A stretch of 64,000 bases of DNA from Toxonevra muliebris (GCA_963691655.1 OY829326.1:42559989-42623988), one strand, 5' to 3'; shown: positions 22,817-34,174, counted from the first letter of the stretch. Notes: generated by a model from the letters alone, not told the origin. Made by a program: numbers and translations.

Positions 22817-23065
22817 TTAAGGAATAGGAATGAAGGATTTCAGTAATTTAGCTCCATTTGCAATAGCTTGTCCGATTGCATTCGGTATGCGAAGAATTTG
22901 TGATAAGGGACCCTGGGGTGCAGTGGCACCTGCATTATTATTCGGAACACTTGGGACCCCTTCAAGTGGCTGAATATTGCCTGGTGCCTCTCCTTGTGGA
23001 TAAGCGTCGATTATAACAACGGCAAAGAGAGCAATTGTTAAGATGGCAAAAATAGCGAACTTCAT
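22817..23065 (-). CDS. Small secreted peptide, 82 residues
   Basis: This single-exon reading frame runs from ATG (23065) to TAA (22817). The start context is AAATTTGAAAAATGAAG, which suits a fly gene. Residues 1-21 (MKFAIFAILTIALFAVVIIDA) form a textbook signal peptide. The mature part is Pro/Gly/Asn/Ala-rich (residues 22-50, starting YPQGEAPG). It ends in a segment that could form an amphipathic cationic helix (residues 54-78, LSQILRIPNAIGQAIANGAK and following), then FIPIP. There are no cysteines. A TATA-like box lies upstream (23185-23191) and AATAAA downstream (22745-22750). The frame has no defects, unlike the transposon remnants around it. I do not recognise the family. Signal, Pro-rich spacer and short helix would suit an immune or glandular peptide, but that is inference. 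The next upstream feature is a TTAA-flanked element. Confidence 0.7.
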   Translation of the reverse strand: MKFAIFAILTIALFAVVIIDAYPQGEAPGNIQPLEGVPSVPNNNAGATAPQGPLSQILRIPNAIGQAIANGAKLLKSFIPIP

Positions 23066-23184
23066 TTTTCAAATTTAATTTTTCCGTGTTTAAAATTTCT
23101 TTATTTATATTTTAAAGTTATTTTACTTGTGTTTAACTGACGCTGATGACTTGTTTGTAGCTAAAATGCAGCAATCAACTCCTG

Positions 23185-23191
23185 TATTTAT
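23185..23191 (-). promoter_or_regulatory. TATA-like box of the secreted-peptide gene
   Basis: On the minus strand the sequence reads CATAAATACAGG, 120 bases upstream of the ATG. The transcription start is not fixed; TCAGTT (23135-23140, minus) is initiator-like but about 50 bases away. Confidence 0.4.
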
Positions 23192-23219
23192 GCGAAATTT
23201 AAGTTAGAAATTACCTTAA

Positions 23220-23635
23220 CCCTTAAATACCCAGTGATAACTTAGATAACAGTGAGCAACCACTTCAGCTGCCATTTTACGTTTGCCATTTAAAACAAAT
23301 GTCTGATTTTTCCAACACAAGTCTCTTTTAACACGAAAAACATGTTTTGCAAAAATTTTGAATCACAAATTGACAAAAACGGTTTTTTAATTTTCGAATT
23401 TTTATAGAAGAAACATATTACCCTATTAAAAAAATTATGCCAAATGGTATATGATAAAAACAAATAATTGTTTTAAAAAATTGTGAAAAACCGTGATCAA
23501 CTATGTAAGTAAATCCACATTACGGCAACTTCAATTAATTTATTTGAAAACTCGTAAAACAAACTTTGTTCGGAATCAAAAAAACTACCTCAAAGTACGT
23601 TTTAATTGTTTAAAAATGTACTGGACATTTAAGGG
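23220..23635. mobile_element. TTAA-flanked MITE (piggyBac-type ends), upstream of the peptide gene
   Basis: TTAA at 23216-23219 and at 23636-23639 flank a 416-bp element. Its ends are inverted: CCCTTAAATACCCAGT on the left, CCCTTAAATGTCCAGT as the reverse complement on the right (14 of 16). TTAA targets with CCC-starting ends are the signature of piggyBac-type transposition. No transposase is encoded. The left end is about 25 bp upstream of the TATA-like box of the gene at 22817-23065. Confidence 0.75.
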
Positions 23636-23639
23636 TTAA

Positions 23640-23871
23640 CTGTGGTTTTAAGCGAAAACTATTAATTGAAATTCTAGACACGTTTTCAATTATATTTAGT
23701 TATAATAGTTAATTAAAAATATAGAATAATGTTTTTGTTTACCAAATAGTGAAAACAGCATAAATTAAGATTTTTTATTAGTAAAAATTGAATTAAATTC
23801 AATTGTTTGGCTTTAAATGAACAATTATGCCAGAAGAGTTTCAAAAAGTTCATAGAACTAGCAGATCAGAA
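23640..23871. other. AT-rich noncoding stretch
   Basis: Nothing recognisable between the TTAA element and the structured motif that follows. Confidence 0.45.
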
Positions 23872-23910
23872 GATCGTTTCGGAACCAACTACGGTTCCTC
23901 ATCAGTGATC
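23872..23910 (-). ncRNA. Hammerhead-core-like structured motif, copy 1
   Basis: On the minus strand, CTGATGA (23899-23905) is followed by a perfect 6-bp hairpin, GGAACC-GTAGTT-GGTTCC (23881-23898), and GAAA (23877-23880). Flanking GATC (23907-23910) and GATC (23872-23875) can pair. CUGAUGA-helix-GAAA is the conserved core of hammerhead ribozymes, but the third helix and cleavage-site triplet were not found. It lies about 280 bases 3' of the LINE RT at 24190-24970 on the same strand, so it may belong to that element's 3' untranslated region. Confidence 0.4.
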
Positions 23911-24189
23911 TTTGTGATAGTTCACTAATTTCATTAATATATATTTAATAAAGAATCACAACCCAAGTGATAATTTTGTAATTTTAAACCGAAATTCGTG
24001 CGTTTTATTTACGAACGAAGGAATCCCAACGGACCCACTTACCCGCCCATCCGCACGAGGGGCACATCCGCATGACGTACGGATTTGGTGACCGATTCAG
24101 ATGCATTCCGGAATGCCCTGATAAAGCGCTGATTGGGGAGAATAAATCTCTATTTGGTCTTCTTTACAGCTACAGATTATTAGTAATCA

Positions 24190-24970
24190 TCAGCTGTTTA
24201 ACGATTTAAGAAAGTTTAATACATTTAATTTTATATACTGGAGAGAGTCGGAAATGTCAAAAATGTCGTGCAGAGAATTGAAATTATTACACATACAACG
24301 AAAAGGGTTATTTTGGGCATAGTTTGTTCTACAAGCATCAAGTTTAATAGGAATTGGATATCTAGAACAGCGATTTGGAACATTAATTTTGATTTCATTG
24401 AGTAAAAATTGAGAATCAATATAACCATTTAATAATTTAGTCACAAACATCACATTTAGCATAACTCTTCTGCTCCGAAGAGTTGGCAAGCTTATAAGTT
24501 TTAACCGTTGTTCACAAGGCGGGAGGTGCTGTGATGGACTCCAGTGTAACGAACGTAGAGCAAACAAGAGGAACTGTTTTTGCACAGATTCCAACTTATC
24601 AGCAAAACAGTTGTACTGAGGGCTCCACACAGCAGAACCATACTCCAGAACTGGTCTTACAAGTGCAGTGTAAAGTGATTTCGTGACATATGGATCGTTA
24701 AATTCTTTAGACCATCTTTTAACAAAACCAAGGATGCCCTTAGCCTTATTAATAGTTGAGTTGATATGTAAATTAAAAGTTAATTTGGTGTCCATTGTGA
24801 CACCTAGGTCAACGAACGAAAAAACCCTTTCAGTTTTATCTTCAACGATTTCGTTCACTATTGACTTGGAACATTATTCGAAACCACATACAGAATGGAT
24901 TCCTTGTGCATGTAGTTAGAGGCAAATGCATATGCCTTTATCGGATTTACAGCAAACGTTGATAAGTTTC
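24190..24970 (-). pseudogene. LINE RT C-terminal fragment without RNase H
   Basis: The best frame on the minus strand is open for 222 residues to the stop at 24190. It reads VDLGVTMDTKLTFNLHINST, then ILGFVKRWSKEFNDPYVTKS, LYTALVRPVLEYGSAVWSPQ and KLESVQKQFLLFALR. This is the thumb and post-RT region of an insect non-LTR element of the jockey/CR1 kind. RT-derived sequence continues upstream in another frame to about 24970 (NPIKAYAFASNYMHKESILY). The catalytic core is missing. The open stretch is unusually clean compared with the other LINE pieces here, so this copy is probably younger. Downstream (24000-24189) is GC-richer than its surroundings and probably its 3' UTR. Confidence 0.85.
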
Positions 24971-25247
24971 ACTTACCTAAAATTGTTATTCGTTCTAAAA
25001 TTTATGTAAAAATCGTTCGGGGATATCCTTCCTCTGAGCATTGATTTTATATATAAAATACTATATGTACATGCAAATGGAATTATATAATTTTCTTAAT
25101 CCTACACAGTTAATTGTGTACGTTTATTCTTTTTATAAAGATAGAGTGCATATTTTATTTAATTAATAATAGTATGCGTTTTTGATCTATTTTTTAATTA
25201 AAAACAAGAAAATATTTACACGTAAAACTATTATGTATTAACACAAT

Positions 25248-25581
25248 TAGGGTATTCACAGTTTCATTTCCAAATTAAGATTTGCTCACTTCACAGCAAT
25301 TTTCAATCAATTTGTGAGCACTCCAATCAGTCTTAAGTTGCTCGTTAAAAAAACGTTTTGTATTTATTGTTTTATGAAATTTTACGTGCTTTCACCTTCG
25401 GCTGCAATTTCACAAATGCAAATAATATCAGCTGATCAGAGTTACCAATTGACATTTGGAACTTGCTTCAAAAAAGATTTATTCTAACAATCTTGTGTAA
25501 AACAACAACAAATTTAAATTGTGTAAAGCTAAAAGATATCAAAGATAACAAAATAAATATGAAGAAACTGTGAACACCCTA
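25248..25581. mobile_element. Non-autonomous element with TAGGGTATTCACAGTTTC ends
   Basis: Left end TAGGGTATTCACAGTTTC (25248-25265); reverse complement of right end TAGGGTGTTCACAGTTTC (25564-25581): 17 of 18. It is 334 bp and noncoding. The same ends occur at 31021-32026, so this is a family. Confidence 0.7.
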
Positions 25582-27309
25582 AAAATATATGATATGCAAT
25601 CAAGAAATTGTTGCAGTTTAGTGTCATTCAAACAATAAACACCTCGGTTACGTTATGACATTACGTTATAAAGATGATACGCACACAAACACACACACAC
25701 TACAATAGTTGCATAGTTTTTAATACGCTTTGAGTGTTATTAATTCTCAAATAACACGTTACGATGTTTTAAGCTTTTTTCGCTTGCTTTGCTTGGGCTG
25801 CTGTAAATTTTTGCTCATTACTGTAATGAATTCACAATCAGAAAACTGAAATGAAATGCTATACAAGTTATGCGATAGTAAGATGAGGAGATGATGATGA
25901 TGCGATATGCGAATGTAGAAACCTTTTTTTTTTTTGTTTCTTTTTACACTAACTATTATGGTTATTATTATGACTAGTATTGATATCAACAATAGTAAGA
26001 GTTGATGCACTGCAGTTGGCAGGCAGTAACAGTTAAGAAGCAGCAACAACAACAACAGAGCAGCATCTAAATATGAACGTATCTAGTTGCAACAGTTGCA
26101 TGTCAATGGCCATAATTAAGTATGCAAAAACAATCTTAATCACATAGCCACAAATACATTCTCACACTATACGTATAAAGAGTATCAACATAGTTAAATT
26201 GGAAGAAGATGGAAAAACAGTTAGTATCTTTTACTAGCAACAAATAAAAAATAATGCATTTTTGTTTTGAAAACAAAGGACGAGAGAGAGCGAAAAAATA
26301 TCAGCACATTTTCATTAAGAAACATCAACATCATTGTGTTGGCATATGTTCATTTGTAGTTGTTGCTATTGTCGTTTATTGTTATTATTTTTACATGGTT
26401 GTTTTGTTTTGGGGCCAACAATTTGCAGCAATGGCAACAACAACAACCACCATAGTAGAACAATGCACTTGTTTTCTTCATTGTTGTTGCCATTATCACA
26501 CCCAGACAGACTCCAGTTTTCTAAGATTTCTACTTTTAAAGCACACACAACATTTGAAATCTTTTCAAATTTCCCAGATAATCAAAAGAAGAAGAAAAAT
26601 TGTAACGGAAAGCGAAAAAACAATGAAGAAAAAGCCCAGCAAACAGCAAAAAACAATAAGCCACAAAATAAAACAATGAAATGTGTTTTATTTTTGGCTC
26701 GTTTTGTTTATTTTCCAAGTGCTGCAAGGTAATTTGATGATAAGGTTTTCTCTATCTATTCATTCAAGATTGTGTGTTGTGGAAAAACTAAATATTTTAA
26801 CAATTTAACAAAGAAAATGTTCAACTATTTGCATGTAGACTTTACATGTATTCAGAAATTCTACCTTGCGGCCAAAATGTTTCACACACACTTACATATA
26901 AAATCATGTGTAACAATTTTTTTTTTTTTTTAATTTCCTTGAATTTTCTCTCTTTTACTAAATATAGAAAAAAAGGACAAATTTCATGGAGAACAACTAC
27001 ATAGTTTTATTTGTCGAGCAACAGTTTTGGTTCCAGCTGTGTACACGGAAAATATTCAAAATCGTAAAATCTTTGAAATCGTCAGTTCCATTCTAGGAAA
27101 TAAGTTATAAATAAAATGGAAATATATTTTTTGTACCACATATGGTGAACCCAAATAAGCTTAGAAATGTAGTCCGATAATATGGCGAATCGCTCCCCTA
27201 CTGAGATTCTCACCATTTTGGTGAGGCATAAAAAAGAACAAAAAGACTATAATAAGACCAAAGTAATGAAGAAGTACTTAAAACCTTTATCAAGTTCATC
27301 TTTGGATTA
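25582..27309. other. AT-rich noncoding stretch with simple repeats
   Basis: CA run at 25681-25701, CAA run at 26041-26056, poly-T at 25924-25935 and 26920-26932, and CAA/GTT-type triplets around 26340-26500. Chance open frames through the triplets give Val/Phe/Thr-rich or Lys-rich translations with no domain. Confidence 0.5.
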
Positions 27310-27335
27310 TTAACACTAGATTTACAGAGCCCGTC
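27310..27335 (+). other. Possible piggyBac-type terminus
   Basis: TTAA (27310-27313) followed by CACTAGATTTAC lies 235 bp upstream of a piggyBac-like transposase fragment in the same region. No matching right end was found. Confidence 0.3.
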
Positions 27336-27547
27336 AATTTAAAGGACTTCAATTTTCAGATTTATTACATAAAGAAAATAATTAAACAAAATTTTTTTTG
27401 AAAATTAAATTTTTGTTTTTTTGAAAATCATGATAAATTTAAATGATTTATTGATATGATTATTTACTCTAATTCATTTTTCGATTCAAACAATAAATTC
27501 AAATATCGGTATCCGAACACCCGTCAAATTAACAATTTCTAACTAAT

Positions 27548-27920
27548 TTGATATTAAATAAAAATACAAATGTTTTATGTTCCCAGAATAACTTTTATTC
27601 AGTTATGCGTGAAATAATACCATTTACTCAATTTGAGTTCGGGGAATTCTCTTCTTACCTGAAAAATATTAAAAGTCTGCCAGAAATGGTTAAGTTTTAT
27701 AACAAAACGAAATTTGAAGCTGATGTACTTGACCAAATGGCACGAAAATACAGCGTGAAAGGAGGTTTTCGCAGATGATTTCTTATCTATCTTTTTTTCT
27801 TTCATAATTTGGGGCTTTGGTATAAAAGATCTTATAGGTTGCAGTGTCTGACTTTCGGGTCATCCCATTTTCCGATTTCAATTCAAAACATCTTAGATTT
27901 GGCAGCAATTAAAGCGTGAG
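27548..27920 (+). pseudogene. piggyBac-like transposase C-terminal remnant
   Basis: The frame reads MVKFYNKTKFEADVLDQMAR then KYSVKGGFRR (27687-27775). This matches the conserved YNxxKxGVDxLDQMxxxYS...RW block of the DDE_Tnp_1_7 family, which contains the last catalytic aspartate. After a stop, text around 27861-27915 in another frame reads PISIQNILDLAAIKA, matching the next conserved block (NILDLAAINA). The usual GVD is EAD here; the D is kept. The N-terminal region and the first aspartates are missing. It is a dead fragment. Function of the full enzyme: cut-and-paste transposition at TTAA. This is the only coding trace of the superfamily that may have moved the several TTAA-flanked elements in the window. 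Confidence 0.7.
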
Positions 27921-27964
27921 TGGTATTAAAAAAAACCACTAGGTTAAATATATTGAAATGAAAA

Positions 27965-28235
27965 AAAGAGGTCGAAACCCCTAAAAAAGCGGCCTTTTAT
28001 GAAAAATTGTAAACCTGAATAGTAACGTGCTACAAACTTAGCTAATATCAGAAGTCGCTGGCTACAAATCTGACCGCATATTCGTAGTCAGCGACCCCGA
28101 AAACCTCCGAGTAACAAGTTTTGAGCAAATACGTTGAATTTTTAAAAAAATCGTCCGCTATATTTGATTCGCCATTTTGAATTTATAAAATCTAACTGCA
28201 GATTTCTAACCAGCGACTCTTAAAACACTTCGGAC
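27965..28235 (+). repeat. Interspersed repeat R1, uninterrupted copy
   Basis: It contains CGTGCTACAAACTTAGCTAA and GAGTAACAAGTTTTGAGCAA, then ATACGTTGAATTTTTAAAAA, shared with 17405-17637 plus 18095-18230. This copy is continuous, so it shows how the broken copy was arranged before insertion. Confidence 0.7.
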
Positions 28236-28258
28236 CACTGCAGATTACATTAGCTTTG

Positions 28259-28865
28259 TTCACTCTTTAGAGTAAAGTGCTGGTTAACGGAGTAACAGAG
28301 TAAAAGTGTAAAGCAAAATTACTCTACAAAAACAAAATATACGACATTTGCTTTTACTCACACTTTACACTTTTACTCTAGTTCGACCTTTTAGTAAAAT
28401 ATTTGTTACTCTGTTACTCTGAGTAAGAGAGAAAATTAGTGTTGCCTACTTTTCGATTTGTACGACAACAAAAAATAAAAACAAAAGTTTTGTTCCTGGC
28501 GCTTTTAATTGGGAACATTGATCGCAGAGAAAATAAAAAAAAAGCTGTCAACAATATTAAATGAAAAAATTTTGAATTTCTACTCATGTTTTTATTTATA
28601 AAAACGATTGAAAACTATTGCGAATCAATTTTATCTTCTTTTCACCTTCAACACACTTAAATTTGCAAACAGCTTCTAGCATTAAAGGATGTTTTTGCAC
28701 TTTTACTACAAACTTTTTCAATGGAAAAAAAGTAAACAAATAATGAAAAATATATTTTTTGACTTTTACTCCAGAGAGTACTTTTTAGTTTTAGAGGCGT
28801 TCACGCTCTAGAGTAAAACATTACTTTTTTACTCCGTTACTCGGCGCTTTACTCCAAAGAGTGAA
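28259..28865. mobile_element. Foldback-like element rich in ACTC/GAGT repeats
   Basis: Left end TTCACTCTTTAGAGTAAAG; reverse complement of right end TTCACTCTTTGGAGTAAAG. The terminal inverted repeat runs about 40 bp, with AACGGAGTAA also shared. Several further GAGTAA/TTACTC blocks lie inside in both orientations (28294-28430), so the ends can fold in more than one way. No coding region. Confidence 0.7.
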
Positions 28866-29191
28866 TAGGGCTATTATGTCTTGCCGTGGGTGTAAGTAAG
28901 ATAAAAACCGTTCTGTGTAATTTTTTTTCCTGCACTCCTAGACATAAACATACCCCCTGCTCTAAGGGCGCATGCGAATAATATGGCTTAAGGCTCATTG
29001 ACAGGGCATGGTTCAGCCTTTATTACTGATAGTAACAAACCCTAGCGGGTTACAAACTTGTTTGGGTTTCAATCCTTTTTTTCAAAAAACGTGACGTGAT
29101 GGGAAATTTTCGACATGCAGGGCAGGTATAATTGTTTAAAATGTAAAAAGTAGGTTTGTAGTAAATACACAAACAAAAAGTGTAATGAATT

Positions 29192-29435
29192 ATATCGCTC
29201 ATTTACTAAAAGACTGTCATAACTCAAAAAACGCGATTTTGCAGAAAACACATTTAAAGTTTTCAATTGACTTCCAATTTGCAGAAAAAAGAAGAAATCT
29301 TATGGTTCTCACGCTCTGAGTATACAAGATATTAATATGAAATTTTTACACAATATGAATATGAATAATTCTGCATCATTAACTCAAAAATCGTGTTTTT
29401 TGACTTATGACAGTCTTTTAGTAAATGTGCGATAT
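29192..29435. mobile_element. MITE family M, copy 1
   Basis: Terminal inverted repeats of about 49 bp: left ATATCGCTCATTTACTAAAA, then GACTGTCATAACTC; the reverse complement of the right has ATATCGCACATTTACTAAAA, then GACTGTCATAAGTC. It is 244 bp long. A second copy (41270-41518) matches over its whole length. TA-rich flanks suit a Tc1/mariner-type MITE, but the target duplication is not clear. Confidence 0.85.
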
Positions 29436-29498
29436 GTCTATTCTTTTTTTTTTTAATGAAATATATTCTAAAATATTTTTTTATTTGCTAGGATAGCT

Positions 29499-29536
29499 GC
29501 CAGTGATGAGGAATTGTAGCGGATTCTAAAACGGCC
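29499..29536 (+). ncRNA. Hammerhead-core-like structured motif, copy 2 (degenerate)
   Basis: TGATGAGGAATT-GTAGCG-GATTCTAAAACG (29504-29531) parallels copy 1 (TGATGAGGAACC-GTAGTT-GGTTCCGAAACG). The hairpin stem differs at several positions but can still pair, using G-U pairs. The GAAA is AAAA here and the CTGATGA is GTGATGA. Confidence 0.3.
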
Positions 29537-29540
29537 GTCT

Positions 29541-30624
29541 GATTTGCCCGTTTCAATATACTTTGTTGTTGTGATGACTACATTTGTTCATTAAGCCTGT
29601 TTATATATAACTTCAAATAACGAATTTAACATGAACTTAAGTCATGACTTTGAAAATTAACCTCTAGATTTAATTTTCCTAAACACCAGCACGGCTGTGG
29701 TTATAAACACATATGTGAAATGCTGTTTTATAATTATTTTTGATAATTCTAACAGAAAATAGTTCCTAATTTAAAAGGAAATCAATGCAGAAAAATGCTT
29801 GTTCTTGAGACGCGGAAAAAAACTGCGTCTTGTGATGAAGCATGTCAAACGTACGGCAGACAATGGAAAAGCACGCGTTTGGTACTGAAAAAAAATCTAG
29901 GTCAACAATTCTTGAACTTGCTTGTCGAATTTGAAGGTGATCTACCTTATTCAAACTAATATCTATTTCCTAATTTAAGGTAAGTAGTTTTCTTTCTGTA
30001 ATCAAATCCTTCAATAACTAAACTCACTCTTCTTCAGCAGTGGCAGCTTCATCATAATTAGGCAATTGTCCCCAATAATGCACAAAGACAATGATCGATA
30101 TGAATGCGGGATTATCTCTGGGACGCATGAGTTATATGAATGAATAGGTTTCAATTGATTTATTCAAGTGTCTTTCGGAAAGTTTAATCAAAATGCAGTT
30201 AAAATGAAATGCATATTGAAAAAATCTAATTTCCTCAATTCCAAATGGGTACATGCTCTTACATATATATTTGAAAATTATGAAAATAAATCACAAATAC
30301 ATGGCCAGTGAGAAATTTTCTAGAGTTTGAATTCTAGAGGATTCATATAAGAATTTTCTGAAATTTTAAACGCTCTGTGATGTAAGATTGAAAAATTAGT
30401 ACCAATTTCTGTAAACATGAAAATTAATAGAGTTTGAGAGGCACAACTTTTTTTATTTGCAACAGGAAAACAAATTTAGTTTTTGTATTAATTTTTGCAT
30501 TGCAGAAGAACCTCAAAAAAAAATTTGGAAATTATTTTCTCATTATTTGATATTTCATTGTAAAATTGCATAAAAGAACAAATTAATCAAAATAGAAAAA
30601 ATAAGAAATGGTTAATTTGATTAA
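29541..30624. other. AT-rich noncoding stretch
   Basis: No gene, inverted repeat or simple repeat of note was recognised. Confidence 0.4.
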
Positions 30625-30721
30625 TCCATTAAGGACGAGCGGGAACCAAATTAGATAGATCAAAAAAGTATCTCGAGGCTCAGCGACAAGGTGCCATATG
30701 GCACCGCTAGGCATTACTGGG
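30625..30721. mobile_element. Very short TTAA-flanked inverted-repeat element
   Basis: TTAA at 30621-30624 and 30722-30725. Left end TCCATTAAGGACGAGCGG; reverse complement of right end CCCAGTAATGCCTAGCGG (about 13 of 18). Only 97 bp. It holds a perfect 16-bp palindrome, GGTGCCATATGGCACC (30690-30705). Confidence 0.5.
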
Positions 30722-31148
30722 TTAAACAAGCATGTTGGATATTTTTGAAATATTGATGAAATGATAACTTGATTTCCTAACGGGATATAAGTTTTGCATC
30801 AAAAATCTTTTTTAAAATTTATTTAATACAAATCGACAACTGAAATGCGGAATGCAATTTTAGTTTCATGTTCATGCTGCTTTAACGCGATGATGATACT
30901 CTCGAGATGATGTTCACTCTTTAATAATGTTTATTGACGACGACCAAAGTGACTGACCGACCGACTAATCCAATGAGGGGACGATTGGCAATCATGTATT
31001 TCAACACAGAGAAATTTTATTAAGGGTGCTCATAGTTTCATATTATCTGGTGTGTTAACTTTGTCACTTGCTAAATTTAAAATATTTTACCCTCTGGTAA
31101 CTTCTTCTGTTTTTGTTTTTGTTTTGCATATAAAGTAAAATTAGTTGT

Positions 31149-31280
31149 CTTAGGCGGAGTTTACATCTGCAAGAAAAATGCTGCAAGTTGCTTGCTAAAT
31201 TGTTGATGTAAACAAAAAAAGGAGAAACTTTCGATTTCTCGTTCAAGCAAATTTTTTTGCAAATGTAAACTTCGCCTAAG
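31149..31280. repeat. Short foldback element
   Basis: Arms CTTAGGCGGAGTTTACATCTG (31149-31169) and its inverted partner (CTTAGGCGAAGTTTACATTTG as reverse complement, ending 31280). A third, partial arm, TGTAAACTTCGCTTTAGGC, lies at 31307-31325. Confidence 0.7.
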
Positions 31281-31575
31281 GTGAAAAAAATTATCTGACA
31301 GCAAGATGTAAACTTCGCTTTAGGCTAACGTTTTTCTTCTAGAATCTAAACAGGAATAGCTAATCAGCTGATTTAATTTACTTTGAAAAAATGGAAGAAA
31401 GAGAAAAATTAAGTGCAATTTCAAAAATATGTAAAAGAAAATGATTTGAAACTTTTCCGTCCATGCAAGATATTTTTGCTCATGACAACGAATTTTAAAT
31501 GAAATACAACGAATTTTAAATGAAATACATGAATGGGTGCTCGTAATTTTAGTATCTTTCTAATATTACTAGATA

Positions 31576-31995
31576 CTAGTCGGTAAGGCCCCAGTAACTG
31601 GGGCTATTTTTTTGCTCAAGAAATCTCTTTATGAAAAACAAATAAGTATCAAAAGAGAACCAAACTACTCGTTGGTGTTTGATTTGTTATTTTTGTATGC
31701 AGATAATACGTTAAATACTTCTGAGAAATGCCGTTACTCATATCTTCTCTCTCTCTCTTATTTATTATTTGCTCCCGCTTAAGCAATGATTTTTACAACG
31801 ATGAATGCAATGCTTTGTTCAATGAGTGAAATTTAAAGAACTTCCGACGCTAATATTTTGGAATTGGCTAAACCGATTTTAAATCTTTTTTGGCTAACCT
31901 ACTCACCAAGCTCTTCAAATTGATATATAATATGATAGTGTTGCATTTCTGGATCTTCTGGAATAAAATTGTAGTTACACTAATAAATGTATAGA
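31576..31995 (-). mobile_element. Non-autonomous Helitron, copy 1
   Basis: On the minus strand it starts TCTATACATTTATTAGTG (31995 leftward). It ends with a hairpin GCCCCAGTTACTGGGGC, an 8-base spacer and CTAG (31576-31579). The flanking bases are A before and T after, with no target duplication: Helitron rules (5' TC, 3' hairpin then CTRR, insertion between A and T). It matches 63449-63860, in opposite orientation, over its length. No Rep/helicase is encoded. Confidence 0.8.
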
Positions 31996-32026
31996 TTAAC
32001 TTTAAAAGAAAACTGTGAATACCCTA

Positions 32027-34174
32027 ATAAATAAATTAAATTCTCTGTTAACAAAAAATTGTTTTTTTTTTTTTTTTTTTTTTTGGTTTTGTGCTTTTTA
32101 AAATTATTGTTGCTTTAGAAGTAGAAAATTTATGTGGGAAGAAGAAACGCAGCATCACATTTCTGTGGAATATTTGTGGATATGAAAGAAAACAAAAAAA
32201 AAAAAAAAACAAATTAGAAATTGCTTGCGAAAGTGTATGCAGACATCACAAACACGCTTACAATATTTTATGAAAATGAAAAATGCAAAAGGCAGAAACA
32301 TTTTTCCTCACTACTTTACTTTTTTGCTACAATTTGATTTTCCACGCGGTGAAATTGTGTTTTGCAGTTTTTTGTTTGCCACTGAGTGTGGCACGATACA
32401 CTATACTACACATGCAGGAAAATGACTTTATTTTTAGATATATTAACTCTGTATGTATATGAAAAATTCTATGCCAAATTATTGCTACAGTTTTGTGACA
32501 ATTTATGTTTTTTAAGTTTATAGAAAATCCAAAAGTATTTCATCTAAATTTTTGTTTATGTATTTGTTTGTTTACTGCACTGAAAGTTCAAATTTGTTTT
32601 GGTTTTTATTCGCTCTCCATCCATTGAATTCATTGAATTAATGAAAGGGCGCAAGCAAAAGAAAGGAGAATTACTAAAGAAATACTTGTACTTTCATTTT
32701 ATTTTCGGATTGAATTTTTGTATTTACAATTTATATAGCATATTTTTTGTATTTTTATAGTTATACATAACATACAAATTTTTATTTGTATGCATGTCGG
32801 TAGTTGTTGGTTTTACAATGAAAGCTAAAACATAATTAAATGCACGCGCTACTCAACCTTGCAAATTATTTTAAAAGTAGATACTTTTTCCTAATTAGCT
32901 GAAACTATTGGAAAGATATTAGATCATCGATGTAGTTAATAAATTATGAACATTTACAGCTTGAGTATTCTTGGCAAAGTGTAGATTTGAGATTTTTCGA
33001 TTAATTTTTGTAATCAAAAGAAATCAAATGTAAAGCAAAATAAACGGTCTAGAAAAAGAATCTGTAAAAGCAACGCTCAAAATAAATGCAATTAAAACAG
33101 AAGCGATGAAAATTAAAACAAAATTTACCAATGCTTTCACACTCGAAAACTTCAGATATCTTGGAACCTGCGAAAAAAAATGCTTCCTATGATTTTGCGC
33201 TTGGTTTTAAAATGATCGTGGGCTGTCAGGGAACTACAATCAAGAAAGAAATTTCCTATGCAAGATGCAAGTCGCACCGTGGGAAGTGTAATATCTTAGT
33301 AGAATCTTTATTCACAATCAAGAATATTCAGAGCTTGCAAACCGACATTTTCGGTGAGCTCTCAAGATCTAGAATTATCCGTAAGATATAAGCTATATTA
33401 GCAGAAGCAACATTGATGCAATGCCGAAATGTGAGGAAGAAGAAATGGATTTGACATACATGATTTAGACTGAAACCCTCAAGAAAGTTGTAAAAGAAGC
33501 CGACAGAAGCTCCCTGTAAAAAGACCATTCTAAGAGAAATTGAAGAAATATGCGACCAATCTGGGAAAAAGATAAAATATTAGCCAAAACCAAAACAGGA
33601 ATTGTTGATAGATTTCATTGTAAAATAGATGGGAAATAGGGGCCGCCACATAGTGTAGCGTCTCCATACAACCGGTGGACCAAAATAGAAGGAGTTGTGG
33701 TAGACCAATGATATTTTGCAAAGATATTTTTTAGGTAAATATTAAGAAATATTGCGAATTTTAACTAAATCGGTTAACAGACACGCCCACTTCCTATATA
33801 AGCTGAATCAAAAAATTACAATATCTCAAAAACTTTTGAAGTAATAAAGTTGAATTTTTGTGCAGCGGCTACTGATACTGTAAGCATTTCTTAAATCTTC
33901 TTAAATGGTCAAGATTGGAAATATGGGCGTGGCACGTCCCATACAAAGCAAGCGCCTAAATCAGTTTTTTGGCTCAAAATTGTCGTAGAACCCAATCTCA
34001 TGCCTTGAAAATTAGAGTACGATAACAATTTATAAAATTTATCTAAATCAAAAAAGTAGGCGCGACATCTCCAATATAGTCAAAGTATTTTACAGTATAT
34101 ATTAAAGCTGCAATGATTATCGATATTTTTTATGATTTTTGTGTAATTCATTCAATTGATGTAATATACATAAA
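32027..34174. other. AT-rich noncoding stretch
   Basis: Poly-T (32060-32082) and poly-A (32197-32210). An 86-codon open frame at 33131-33391 on the plus strand (Lys/Ser-rich, with the stretch GCQGTTIKKEISYARCKSHR) shows no recognisable domain and continues as broken text to about 33580, so it may be an old mobile-element scrap. The segment 33600-34100 has the look of a dispersed repeat (GGGCGTGGCACGTCCCATAC), but no second copy is in the window. Confidence 0.45.

Larger units (their letters stand above)
31021..32026. mobile_element. Larger element of the TAGGGTATTCACAGTTT family, with nested insertions
   Basis: Left end AAGGGTGCTCATAGTTTC (31022-31039); reverse complement of right end TAGGGTATTCACAGTTTTC (32008-32026). 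These match the ends of the element at 25248-25581. Inside lie a 132-bp foldback (31149-31280) and a Helitron-type copy (31576-31995), the latter ending 31 bp from the right terminus. It is noncoding. Confidence 0.55.

Noticed and set aside
26254..26732. Two overlapping frames of 132-141 codons
   Set aside because: They are read through CAA/GTT triplets and A-rich text, with no domain and no supporting context.
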